A stretch of 64,000 nucleotides of DNA from the NCBI GenBank assembly GCA_033856195.1, contig JAWVFL010000029.1, forward strand, positions 95,548 to 159,547. The letters run 5' to 3'. The DNA is from VRUE01 sp033856195 (GTDB lineage Bacteria; Actinomycetota; Thermoleophilia; Solirubrobacterales; 70-9). The translations under genes were made by a program, and so were the position numbers. The notes beneath the pieces are model-generated. The model was not told the DNA's origin, made no database searches, and saw only the letters and a program-made list of their open reading frames with translations. The first letter of the stretch is position 1. Each line of letters starts with the position of its first letter. This document shows positions 25,225 through 34,477 of the stretch, in pieces.

Positions 25225-26982
25225 ATGCCCAGATTCAATGGGCTGATCCAACACTCCTTCGCACTGCAAAATCACGAGTTACGCCTGCCCTTTCGGGGCA
25301 GCAGCGTCAAGGAGATGGTCAGCGAGCGCTTTGCCCACCAGGCGGCCGGGTGCGGCGGTTTTCGAGTCGTGGAGATCCCCGTTCAGAAGTGCGAGCGTGG
25401 ACCCGCCTGCAGCCCGCTGCTCGAACATGGGCTGACGACCCTGGATCCCCAGTCGAGAGCAAGGTTCTTCGAGTGGGATGGGGAGCACTGCAAGTACGAG
25501 AGACCCCTGCCGAATGCGTTCTCATGGGCCGACGGGGATGGCAAGGAGGCGAAAAAGGAGCGGCAGAAGCACTGGGAGAGGGTCGTCTTCGCGAAGACGC
25601 AGGAGAGCGGTCCACCGTCCATCAACGACCTTCTGGTCAGGGGATGCGATTCGGGCGCAAGTGAAGCGCAGGCGGTCTCCCGGATGCTCTGCGAGCTGCT
25701 GGCGGCGAGGCGCTCCATGCTGTTCGGTCTGGCGCTGGCGAACAATTTCGTCAACGTGACGCTTCCCTACGCCATTCTGAAGCCGGCGTCTAGAGGTGAC
25801 TCGGAGTGCAGCGAACCCAAGCCCGTCGAACCATGGATTCTGCAGCCGGTGGTCTCACTGATCCGGATGCCACCCGATGGCGATGATTTTCGCAGGATGT
25901 ACTGCCTGAGCTTCTTCCTGGTTCCGGTGAAGGGCCCGTGCTTCGAAGCGCGCGAGATGCGCAAGCGCGAAGTCAAGAAGATGGTCAACGCCGGGTGGGG
26001 CCTTTCGACGTGTCCACCCAACCTCCCGCGCTTTGACGTGAGCGGCCCCCTGCCTCGCTACGCCACCCGAATCGAGCCATCGCTCGGGCAGATCCTCGAC
26101 CCCGACAGCGCGTCCGAGGACGAGGCGGAGGAAATTACGTGGGAGGGCCTCACACTGCGGAAGGCGACCGAGGCGATCACATACGCGGTGGCGCTGAGGA
26201 TGGCGCAGGGGTCGACTCCCGCCGCGGGCAAGCGAGCCCGGCAGGAGGTTGGCGACGAGGTGGTGAGCTCGCTCGGCAACTCGCGGGTGTCCTCGGCAAC
26301 GGTCGTCGACCCGGACTTTAACGAGGGCGGCCTCGACAACGACGAGAAAGGTCTCGACGAGCCGGTGCCTGCCATGGCCCTTCCGGGCGCGCTGGGGATG
26401 CTCATGCCAGCCCTCGCAGGCCGAGTTCGAATCCCGTTAGACCAACCGGTCGGCAAGGGCCGCAAATACCGGCTCGACCGCCCCTACATCGATCACGGCG
26501 ACTACGCGATCGGGGTGCTGCCCTCCAACCGGTGCCTGGTGGTCGCTTCCGACAAGGAGGCCCAGTGGGGGCGCTGGGACTCGGGGCTGATGCAGGCTGG
26601 GTGGATCGCCTACACGGTGATCGCGGCCGCGAGCGCGATCGGCACGATGCGCGCCATCAGCCGGGATTTGGAAAAGGTGGAGCGGTCGGACCCGAGCAAG
26701 ATCGTCGCGATCGAGCACGATGTCGCTGTCGATCTCCACGAGATCTACGACCTCGACATCACCTGGGAGGCCTACAGGCTGCGCTACCGCCGCCTGCGCG
26801 AGCATCTCGGGATCACAAGCGATTACAAGGCCCTGCACGGCAAGCTCGACGCTCTGTACCGCGAGACGTCTGCACGCTTCGAGAAAGAGGCGCAAAAGGG
26901 GCTCCTCCGGCTGACCGCGGCAATCGTGGTCCTCAGCGTTCTCATCCTCGTCGGCACGGTCATTGTCGCGGCCAACGGTTGA
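25225..26982 (+). CDS. Large uncharacterised protein with C-terminal membrane anchor
   Basis: 585 residues from ATG 25225 (the frame is open further upstream, but that would overlap the previous gene). The first about 440 residues are soluble, with several Cys (KCERGPACSP) and charged segments. A mildly hydrophobic segment lies near 468-488 (GWIAYTVIAAASAIGTMRAI). A helical stretch rich in Arg/Glu follows (LREHLGITSDYKALHGKLDA). The final 23 residues form a membrane helix (LLRLTAAIVVLSVLILVGTV), giving a CorA-like helix-into-membrane ending but no GMN motif. I recognise no domain. Partner of the small membrane protein immediately upstream. Confidence 0.6.
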   Translation: MPRFNGLIQHSFALQNHELRLPFRGSSVKEMVSERFAHQAAGCGGFRVVEIPVQKCERGPACSPLLEHGLTTLDPQSRARFFEWDGEHCKYERPLPNAFSWADGDGKEAKKERQKHWERVVFAKTQESGPPSINDLLVRGCDSGASEAQAVSRMLCELLAARRSMLFGLALANNFVNVTLPYAILKPASRGDSECSEPKPVEPWILQPVVSLIRMPPDGDDFRRMYCLSFFLVPVKGPCFEAREMRKREVKKMVNAGWGLSTCPPNLPRFDVSGPLPRYATRIEPSLGQILDPDSASEDEAEEITWEGLTLRKATEAITYAVALRMAQGSTPAAGKRARQEVGDEVVSSLGNSRVSSATVVDPDFNEGGLDNDEKGLDEPVPAMALPGALGMLMPALAGRVRIPLDQPVGKGRKYRLDRPYIDHGDYAIGVLPSNRCLVVASDKEAQWGRWDSGLMQAGWIAYTVIAAASAIGTMRAISRDLEKVERSDPSKIVAIEHDVAVDLHEIYDLDITWEAYRLRYRRLREHLGITSDYKALHGKLDALYRETSARFEKEAQKGLLRLTAAIVVLSVLILVGTVIVAANG

Positions 26983-27055
26983 GCACCTCACGGCGCTTTC
27001 TTCGACGGCTTCGTACCATTGCCTGGCAATCAACTAGCCAGGAGACGTGCAGCCG

Positions 27056-28480
<1,425 letters not shown>

Positions 28481-28489
28481 AAACGACAA

Positions 28490-28507
28490 GACCCGCCGGA
28501 GCGGGTC
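28490..28507. terminator. Short GC hairpin after ahcY
   Basis: GACCCGC (28490-28496) pairs with GCGGGTC (28501-28507), loop CGGA. Read on the minus strand it is followed by TTGTCGTTT, so it may mainly terminate a minus-strand transcript; on the plus strand it follows the ahcY stop by nine bases. Confidence 0.55.
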
Positions 28508-28536
28508 GAGTCAAGGTTGCGCGGGGAACCACCCCG

Positions 28537-28685
28537 CAGGTACCTCCAGGCGACTGACACCCACCTCCCGAAGGCTACCACCAGACTCGACCCATTCCGT
28601 TGGATCCTCTGCGGAGGCCGCCGGACTCGAACCGGATCCGGGGGTTAACCGGACAGTGCGGATGTCATTCGCCTGGAGGCACCTG
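28537..28685. other. Structured intergenic element, possible minus-strand ncRNA
   Basis: The 385-base gap 28481-28865 holds no convincing ORF. CAGGTACCTCCAGGCGACTG.. (28537-28561) is complementary to 28661-28685 over about 25 bp with three mismatches. Inside, CCGG-ACTCGAA-CCGG (28621-28635), CCTC-TGCG-GAGG and CCGG..CCGG form small hairpins; GAGGC-ACCT-GCCTC lies at 28676-28689. GGGTCGAGTC (28503-28512) is complementary to GACTCGACCC (28584-28593), linking the exterior to the interior like a pseudoknot or antiterminator and competing with the 28490-28507 hairpin. A weak minus-strand -10 (TAGCAT) lies at 28709-28714. Confidence 0.5.
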
Positions 28686-28833
28686 CCTCCATCACCCTCC
28701 CGTGGGCGATGCTAGAGGCGAAATGGTTCTCAAATCGTGGTGTGTCTGAATTGGCACACCGACGTGATGCTTAGTTAACCGGCAGTCAGCCAATCCCCGC
28801 CTGCGGCTCCCAGCGGAAACGGTCCGGCCAAGA

Positions 28834-28848
28834 TAGTTTGCTAAACTA
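28834..28848. promoter_or_regulatory. Palindromic operator before marR
   Basis: TAGTTTGCTAAACTA is a perfect 6-bp inverted repeat (TAGTTT/AAACTA) around GCT, 17 bases upstream of the marR ATG, and is followed by TAATTA. Size and position fit a MarR-family operator for autoregulation of the marR-MFS pair. Confidence 0.65.
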
Positions 28849-28865
28849 ATTACCAAAGCTAATCA

Positions 28866-29321
28866 ATGACGCGAAAGACCAAAGACACCACGCTTACCGA
28901 CGCTGCGGCGCAGCTGCGGATGGGCATTGTGCGCACGGCGCGTCGCCTGCGACAGGAGGCGGCCGCCGAGGCGAGCGGCCTCACCCCGACCTCGACCGCA
29001 GCACTGGCGACGATCGAGCGCCACGGTCCGCTGACGCCCAGCGAGCTCGCCAAGCTCGAGCGGGTCAAGCGTCCGACCGTCACCCGCACCCTCAGCTGCC
29101 TCGAGCGGGAGGGACTGATCGAGCGCACGCCCGATCCCAGCGACGGCCGCAGCTCCCTGGTCAGCGTCAATGCCGCCGGCCGTGAGCGCCTGCGGCGCCT
29201 GCGCAGCCGCAAGAACGCCTACCTGGCGCGCCGCATGCGCGACCTGCCCACCGATGACGTCGCTGCCCTGGAGCGGGCGGCCGACATCCTCGAGCGGATG
29301 CTGGAGGATGAGCGCCGGTGA
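28866..29321 (+). CDS. MarR-family transcriptional regulator
   Basis: 151 residues. The winged-helix core is GPLTPSELAKLERVKRPTVTRTLSCLEREGLI (key residues LTPSELA and RPTVTRTLSCLE, about 56-80). The wing follows as RTPDPSDGRSSLVSVNAAG, with the family-typical D-x-R/S pattern. C-terminal helices dimerise. It overlaps the MFS gene by four bases (GTGA) and has a palindrome just upstream. It is likely a repressor of the exporter, relieved by a small aromatic or drug ligand. Confidence 0.9.
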   Translation: MTRKTKDTTLTDAAAQLRMGIVRTARRLRQEAAAEASGLTPTSTAALATIERHGPLTPSELAKLERVKRPTVTRTLSCLEREGLIERTPDPSDGRSSLVSVNAAGRERLRRLRSRKNAYLARRMRDLPTDDVAALERAADILERMLEDERR

Positions 29322-30568
29322 GCGCCGGTTTGCGGCGTAGCTTCGACTCCCTCGCCGTTCCCAATTACCGCCGCTACTTCGTCGGCCAGCTGATCTCGCT
29401 CTCGGGCACCTGGATGCAAACGGTGGCGGCGCTTTGGCTCGTGCTCAGCCTCACCGGCAGTGGGGTCGCCGTCGGTCTGACGACCGCCCTGCAGTTCCTG
29501 CCGATGCTGCTCTTCGGCGCCTGGGGTGGGCTGCTCGCCGATCGCTTCCCGAAGCGGAAGCTACTGATGGCGACGCAGGCGCTGATGGCGATCCCTGCAC
29601 TCGGTCTCTTCGCTGTCACCGTGGCCGGGATCGCCGCCCCGTGGATGGTCTTCCTCGCCGTCTTCGCGATGGGCGCAGTCAATGCGGTCGACAACCCGAC
29701 CAGGCAGAGCTTTGCGATCGAGATGGTCGGCCCTGACCGGGTCGTCAACGCGGTCAGTCTCAACAGCGTGATCGTGCAGTCGGCGCGAATCGTCGGCCCA
29801 GCATTCGCCGGCCTGCTGATCGCCGGCTTGGGGCTCGGGCCGTGCTTCGCCGTCAACGCACTCTCCTTCGGCGCGATGATCTTCGCCCTTTGGGGGATGG
29901 ATCCGACCAAGCTGCGCAGCGGGCCGGTTGTGACGCGGGAGCCCGGAGCGATCCGCGCCGGGCTGCGCTATGTGCGCTCCACGCCCGAGCTGGCGATCCC
30001 GCTGGCGCTGATGGCCCTCGTCGGAACCTTCGGCTTCAACTTCCAGGTCGTCCTGCCGCTGCTGGCCCGCTTCAGCTTCGGCGGCGGCGCCGGGGTCTAC
30101 GCGGCGCTGGTCTCGGCGATGGCGGTCGGCTCGGTGGCTGGGGCGCTGGTAACCGGCTCGCACGGCCGCACCAGTCCGCGGCTGATCGCCGGTGCGGCGC
30201 TCGCCTTCGGCGGTGCCGCCCTGCTGGCGGCCGCGGCGCCGGCGATGGCGGTAGAGATCGGTGCCCTGGTCCTGCTTGGCGCCGCCTCGGTGACCTTCGC
30301 CGCGACGATCAACTCATCCCTCCAGCTCGCGGTCACCCCCCACATGCGCGGTCGGGTAATGGCCCTCTACTCGGTCGTCTTTCTAGGCTCGACCCCAATC
30401 GGTGGCCCCCTGGCCGGCTGGCTATCCCAAACCTACGACCCCCGCTTCGCCCTGCTCCTCGCCGCGATCTCGGGCCTATCCGCCGCCTGGGCCGCTCGCA
30501 TCTGCTTCGCCCGCATGCGTACCCGAACAGAGCTGGCAAAAACGCAAGGAGAACCAGCGGCGGCGTGA
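29318..30568 (+). CDS. MFS transporter (EntS/DHA-like exporter)
   Basis: 416 residues with about 12 hydrophobic helices. The N-terminal half begins NYRRYFVGQLISLSGTWMQ, typical of the MFS_3/EntS-like group. Motif A GGLLADRFPKRKLLM lies between TM2 and TM3 (about 68-82). VDNPTRQSFAIEMV near residue 125 is also characteristic. Probably an efflux pump for a drug or siderophore-like compound, controlled by the coupled MarR. The C-terminal tail is Lys/Thr-rich. Confidence 0.88.
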   Translation: MSAGLRRSFDSLAVPNYRRYFVGQLISLSGTWMQTVAALWLVLSLTGSGVAVGLTTALQFLPMLLFGAWGGLLADRFPKRKLLMATQALMAIPALGLFAVTVAGIAAPWMVFLAVFAMGAVNAVDNPTRQSFAIEMVGPDRVVNAVSLNSVIVQSARIVGPAFAGLLIAGLGLGPCFAVNALSFGAMIFALWGMDPTKLRSGPVVTREPGAIRAGLRYVRSTPELAIPLALMALVGTFGFNFQVVLPLLARFSFGGGAGVYAALVSAMAVGSVAGALVTGSHGRTSPRLIAGAALAFGGAALLAAAAPAMAVEIGALVLLGAASVTFAATINSSLQLAVTPHMRGRVMALYSVVFLGSTPIGGPLAGWLSQTYDPRFALLLAAISGLSAAWAARICFARMRTRTELAKTQGEPAAA

Positions 30569-30642
30569 CTTGACCGCTTCGACGACCGCGGCAAAGCGCC
30601 CGACTTGGACCCCTCCGGGGAGCCCGCCGGGTACGTGTTGGA

Positions 30643-30705
30643 GCGCGGGGGAGGGGGTTCGCCGGACACTCCCCGCTTTTGTCCGGCGAACCCCCTCCCC
30701 CGCGC
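30643..30705. terminator. 26-bp perfect hairpin between convergent genes
   Basis: Arms 30643-30668 and 30680-30705 are exactly complementary (starting GCGCGGGGGAGGGGGTTC) around an 11-base loop. It lies between the MFS stop and the end of the osmoprotectant-binding gene. It is longer than a normal terminator, with no T tract on either side. Confidence 0.7.
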
Positions 30706-30711
30706 CTACCC

Positions 30712-31698
30712 TTAGCCGGTGTACCCCGCCGACTTGAGGTAAGCCGCCGCCGCTTCCTTCGGCGTCTGCTTTTCGAGTTCGACCCGCGCATCGAGCTCCT
30801 GCATCACTTCGAGCGTCAGGCCTTTCTGCACGTCGACGATCGTCTTTTCATAGTCCGGCCCCGCTTTTTCCACCGTCGACTTCTTGCTGACGAGGATGAC
30901 GTTGCCCGCCGGGAAGACTTCCTTGTCGTCTTCGAGGATGACGAACTTGTCTTTCTCCGCCGCGAGCTGCGGGTCGGTGGTGAAGAGGATCGAGAGGTCG
31001 GCCTGGCCCTTTTCGAGCACGGTGTAGCGGAGGCCGATGTCGACCGGGTGAAACGACTTGAATTTGAGCCCGTAGTACTTTTCGAGCCCGGCCAGGCAGT
31101 CGATCCGCTGGCGGCACTCGGGCGAGCCGTACAGGTTCATCGCTTCGGACTTGCCTTCGAGGTCGGAGACCGTCTCCAGCCCTTCTTCTTCGGCGAACTT
31201 CTTCGTCGTGCCGACCGCGTTGGCGCTGGCGAACGGCGTCGGTGGGAAGGCCGTGAGGTCTTCTTTTTCGAATTCGGCCTTGGCCTTTTCATAGGCCGGC
31301 GTGGCGCCGGCCGGCACTTCTTCGGGTTCGACGCCGAAGAACGAGGTCAGCGCCGTGCTGGCGTACTCGGGATAGCCGGAGATGGCCCCCGATTTGACCG
31401 CCTGGTGCGCCACGGTTTCGGAGCCGAGGTTGAGGTCGCTCTTCACCTTGTAGCCGGCGGCTTTCAGCGCTTGCGCGTAGATTTCTCCGAGGATTTCCTG
31501 TTCGGGGAAGTTCTTCGAGCCGATCGTCAGGCTGACTTTGGCGTTTTTCGGGTTGGAGACGATCGCTCCACCGCCCCCACCTTCTTCGCTGCTGCTGGTG
31601 CTGTCGTCGCTGCTGCCGCAGGCGACGACGCCAAGGCTGAGGACTAGGGCGAGCAGCAGGGCAGCAGCTGCACGCAGACGAGTGAACTGAGACCTCAT
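30712..31698 (-). CDS. Glycine betaine/choline-type ABC transporter, substrate-binding lipoprotein
   Basis: 328 residues from the ATG at 31698 (GAGAGGA upstream; the frame extends 13 codons further without support). Lipobox LGVVACG, Cys27, then a Ser/Asp/Glu/Gly linker. The mature domain matches the OpuAC/ProX-like quaternary amine-binding family: IGSKNFPEQEILGEIYAQAL (about 54-73), GYPEYASTALTSFFG (about 95-109), and an FTTDPQLA segment. It supplies the two permeases encoded upstream in the same operon. Ligand not determinable (betaine, choline or ectoine are possible). Confidence 0.88.
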   Translation of the reverse strand: MRSQFTRLRAAAALLLALVLSLGVVACGSSDDSTSSSEEGGGGGAIVSNPKNAKVSLTIGSKNFPEQEILGEIYAQALKAAGYKVKSDLNLGSETVAHQAVKSGAISGYPEYASTALTSFFGVEPEEVPAGATPAYEKAKAEFEKEDLTAFPPTPFASANAVGTTKKFAEEEGLETVSDLEGKSEAMNLYGSPECRQRIDCLAGLEKYYGLKFKSFHPVDIGLRYTVLEKGQADLSILFTTDPQLAAEKDKFVILEDDKEVFPAGNVILVSKKSTVEKAGPDYEKTIVDVQKGLTLEVMQELDARVELEKQTPKEAAAAYLKSAGYTG

Positions 31699-31733
31699 TG
31701 GATTCCTCTCTTGTCGTTTTGCATGGACGAGAT

Positions 31734-32453
31734 TCAAGCGGCGCTCGGCTTCAAGCCTTTCGAGGTGAGCAGACGTTGAATTGCGGCGAGGCCGAACTCG
31801 AGCGCCAGAGCCAGGAGGGCGACCAGGATCGCCCCTGCCAGCACACCGTTATCGCCGTAGACGTTTTCGTTGATGATGAAGTCGCCCAGGGTGAGGACGC
31901 CGGCGAGCGGCGCGATCGTGGCGGTGGCGACGATCGCGATCGTGGCGCCGCGGATGCCGGTGAAGAGGGTGGGGATCGCCAGCGGCACCTCCACCTTGCG
32001 CAGCACTTCGAACTCGGTCATGCCGATGCCGCGAGCGGCATCGACGCTGGCGCGGTCGACCTGGCGGATGCCGACGAAGGCATTGGTCAGGATCGGCGGT
32101 ACGCCCAGCACCGCGAGGGCGACGGTCAGGTTGAGAACGCCGACCCCGATCGCAGTCGCCATCAGGGCGATCAGCGCCAGCTCGGGCACCGCGCGGCCGG
32201 CGTTGCCGAGGCCGACGGCCAGCAGTTCACCGGTGCCGCGGTGGCCGAGATAGAGGCCGATCGGCAGCGCGACGAGCAGCGAGAGCGCCAGCGCCAGCAC
32301 CGTCACCTCGAGCTGCGTAAGGGTCAGTTCGACCACCTGTGAGAAGCCGCCAACGGTCTTGCCGCCGGTCACGTTGGAGGTCTGCGGGGTGAAGATGAAT
32401 TCGATCGCGCCGCCGAAGGAGGCAAGCAGGGGCTGGGGGAGGGGGATGCTCAT
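31734..32453 (-). CDS. Osmoprotectant ABC transporter permease (OpuC-type, second)
   Basis: 239 residues from ATG 32453, which overlaps the stop of the upstream permease (ATGA); an in-frame start seven codons earlier is also possible. Five to six membrane segments. The coupling loop SVDAARGIGMTEFEVLRKVEVPLA (key DAARGIGM) and the GIRGATIAIVATATIAPLAG stretch are typical of OpuCB/OpuCD. It forms the channel with the other permease. Confidence 0.88.
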   Translation of the reverse strand: MSIPLPQPLLASFGGAIEFIFTPQTSNVTGGKTVGGFSQVVELTLTQLEVTVLALALSLLVALPIGLYLGHRGTGELLAVGLGNAGRAVPELALIALMATAIGVGVLNLTVALAVLGVPPILTNAFVGIRQVDRASVDAARGIGMTEFEVLRKVEVPLAIPTLFTGIRGATIAIVATATIAPLAGVLTLGDFIINENVYGDNGVLAGAILVALLALALEFGLAAIQRLLTSKGLKPSAA

Positions 32454-33190
32454 GCGCTGGCCACCCGGCGCCAAGGCGTTGTCAGGCGCTGCACGAGCAG
32501 CAGGATCGCGTCGAAGGCAAGCGCGATCAGGATCGCGATGCCGCCGGCGATGATGATGCTGGTAGCGAAGTTGAGGTTGCCGCCACCGTAGATCTGGGTG
32601 CCCAGTCCGCCCCCTCCGGCGAAGACGGCGAGGGTCGCGATCGCGACCGTGCTCACCGTCGCGATTCGCATCCCGGCGATGATCTCCGGCGTCGCCAGCG
32701 GCAGCTCGACTTTCCAGAGGATCTGGCGGTCGGTGAGCCCCATCCCGCGTGCCGCGTCCTTGACCGAGCCCGGCACGTTGGCAAGCCCGGTCGTCGTGTT
32801 GCGGTAGATGATCTGCAGCGTGTAGGCGCTGAGCGCGATGATCGCGGTCTCGCTGCCGCGGCCGGTGATCGGCAGCAGCAGGAAGAAGAAGGCGATGCTG
32901 GGGATCGTGTAGAGGACGCCGGTGCCGGCCAGCAGCGGCGGTCGCAACCAGGCGTGGCGGTGGGCCAGGAGCGAGAGGCCGAAGGCGATCAGGAAACCGA
33001 TCCCGACCGAGAGCACGACCAGCTCCAGATGCTGCACAGTCGGCGTCCCGTAGCGGTCGATGTGGTCCTTCGCCCAGTCGAAGCAGAAGAGCTTGTCGGT
33101 CGCCTGGCAGGGCAGGGTCTCCGACGTGCGTTCCTGAACGAACCCCTTGCCGACTTCGCCGACGGCCGCAACGAGGACGCCGCTAGCCAT
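32450..33190 (-). CDS. Osmoprotectant ABC transporter permease (OpuC-type, first)
   Basis: 246 residues from ATG 33190. An N-terminal extracytoplasmic stretch of about 50 residues with two Cys (TLPCQATDKLFCFDW) precedes the membrane helices. YTIPSIAFFFLLLPITGRG is typical of the family, the coupling loop is VKDAARGMGLTDRQILWKVE, and a Gly-rich AGGGGLGTQIYGGG follows. The two Cys before TM1 could form a disulfide. Co-transcribed with the ATPase upstream. Confidence 0.87.
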   Translation of the reverse strand: MASGVLVAAVGEVGKGFVQERTSETLPCQATDKLFCFDWAKDHIDRYGTPTVQHLELVVLSVGIGFLIAFGLSLLAHRHAWLRPPLLAGTGVLYTIPSIAFFFLLLPITGRGSETAIIALSAYTLQIIYRNTTTGLANVPGSVKDAARGMGLTDRQILWKVELPLATPEIIAGMRIATVSTVAIATLAVFAGGGGLGTQIYGGGNLNFATSIIIAGGIAILIALAFDAILLLVQRLTTPWRRVASA

Positions 33191-33226
33191 CACAATGCCT
33201 CGCGCTCCGCTCGCTCGCGCTAATCA

Positions 33227-34444
33227 TCACCGGCGATCTCGCTCACTCGCTCCGCGCTCAAAGGGTCGCTCCGCCGCCGGGTGATCCTCGGTCTTCGCCT
33301 TCGGCGAGGCGAGGAACTCGGAGATGATCTCGACCGAGAGGACGCCGGCGATGCGCCCTTCGTGGTCGGCCACGGCGGCGTACTGGGCCTCGCCCTGCAG
33401 CAGGTCGGCGAGGGCGTCGCGCATCACGTCGTCGAGGTCGAGCAAGGGGCCGAGCGGCGAGTCCGGCCGCGAGGGAACCAGCTCTCCGGCGAGATCGCGC
33501 TCGGAGAGCCAGCCGAGCGGGCGGCGCTCGCTGTCGACCAGCAGGGGGTAGGGGACCTCGGCGCCCACCAGCTTCGCCCGCACCTCGCTGCACGGTTGGC
33601 CGACGTAGGCGAGCGGGGCCTCCCAGAGGTCGATGTCGGCGACCCGCATCAGCGCCAGCCGCTTCAGCGCCCGGTCGGCGCCGACGAAGTCCTCGATGAA
33701 CTCGTCGGCCGGGGCCATCAGCAGTTCGGCCGGGGTCGCGTACTGGGCGACCTTGCCGCCCTCGCGCATCACCGCGATCCGGTCGCCCATCTTGATCGCC
33801 TCGTCGATGTCGTGGGTGACGAAGAGGACGGTCTTGCCGATCTCCGCCTGCAGGCGGAGGAACTCGTTCTGCAGGCGCTCGCGGTTGATCGGGTCGATCG
33901 CGCCGAAAGGCTCGTCCATCAGCATCACCAGCGGGTCCGCGGCGAGGGCGCGGGCGACGCCGACGCGCTGCTGCTGGCCACCGGAGAGCTGCGCCGGGTA
34001 GCGGTCGGCGAGGCCGGGATCGAGGCCGACCAGGGCCAGCAGCTCGGTGCTCCGCGCCGCCGCACGCTCCTTCTTCCAGCCCAGCAGCTGCGGTACCGCG
34101 GCGACGTTCTCGGCGATCGTGCGATGGGGGAAGAGGCCGATCTGCTGAATCACGTAGCCGATCTCGCGGCGCAGCTGCGCCGGGTTGCGCTCGCGCACCG
34201 ATCGGTCGCCGATGAAGATGTCGCCCGCGGTCAGCTCGACGGTGCGGTTGACCATCCGCATCGCGGTCGTCTTACCGCAGCCCGAGGGCCCGACCAGGAC
34301 GCAGATCTCGCCGGCCGGCAGCTCGAGCGTGAGGTCGTCGACGGCGGCGACGGCAGAGCCGGGATAACGCTTGGTGGCGCCTGCGTACCGGACGGCGGAA
34401 GCCCCGGCATTCGACCCTCGGTCAGTCACCTCGTCGCTGGGCAC
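33227..34444 (-). CDS. Osmoprotectant ABC transporter ATPase with CBS domains
   Basis: 405 residues from GTG. Walker A is GPSGCGKTT (about 53-61), the Q-loop region is IQQIGLFPHRTIAENV, the signature is LSGGQQQR, Walker B is VMLMDEPFGAIDP, and the switch is VTHDIDEAIKMGDR. The C-terminal 130 residues form a CBS pair (YVGQPCSEVRAKL.., VADHEGRIAGVLSVE), which in OpuA-type transporters senses ionic strength or cyclic nucleotides. First gene of the four-gene operon. No strong RBS; a later GTG (codon 6) is an alternative. Confidence 0.9.
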   Translation of the reverse strand: MPSDEVTDRGSNAGASAVRYAGATKRYPGSAVAAVDDLTLELPAGEICVLVGPSGCGKTTAMRMVNRTVELTAGDIFIGDRSVRERNPAQLRREIGYVIQQIGLFPHRTIAENVAAVPQLLGWKKERAAARSTELLALVGLDPGLADRYPAQLSGGQQQRVGVARALAADPLVMLMDEPFGAIDPINRERLQNEFLRLQAEIGKTVLFVTHDIDEAIKMGDRIAVMREGGKVAQYATPAELLMAPADEFIEDFVGADRALKRLALMRVADIDLWEAPLAYVGQPCSEVRAKLVGAEVPYPLLVDSERRPLGWLSERDLAGELVPSRPDSPLGPLLDLDDVMRDALADLLQGEAQYAAVADHEGRIAGVLSVEIISEFLASPKAKTEDHPAAERPFERGASERDRR

Positions 34445-34477
34445 TCGGCCCGAGCCTATACCCCGCGCTGCGGCGCG

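Noticed and set aside
28515..28545. T-box-like GGGGTGGTTCCCCGCG on the minus strand
   Set aside because: Resembles the T-box consensus only loosely and no aminoacyl-tRNA synthetase or amino acid gene lies downstream on that strand; the match may simply be a GGGG/CCCC hairpin.
28610..28695. Class II tRNA-like fold on the minus strand (T-arm with TTCGAGT, partial acceptor match)
   Set aside because: The D-arm cannot be formed properly, position 33 would not be T, and the acceptor has a mismatch; not supportable as a tRNA.
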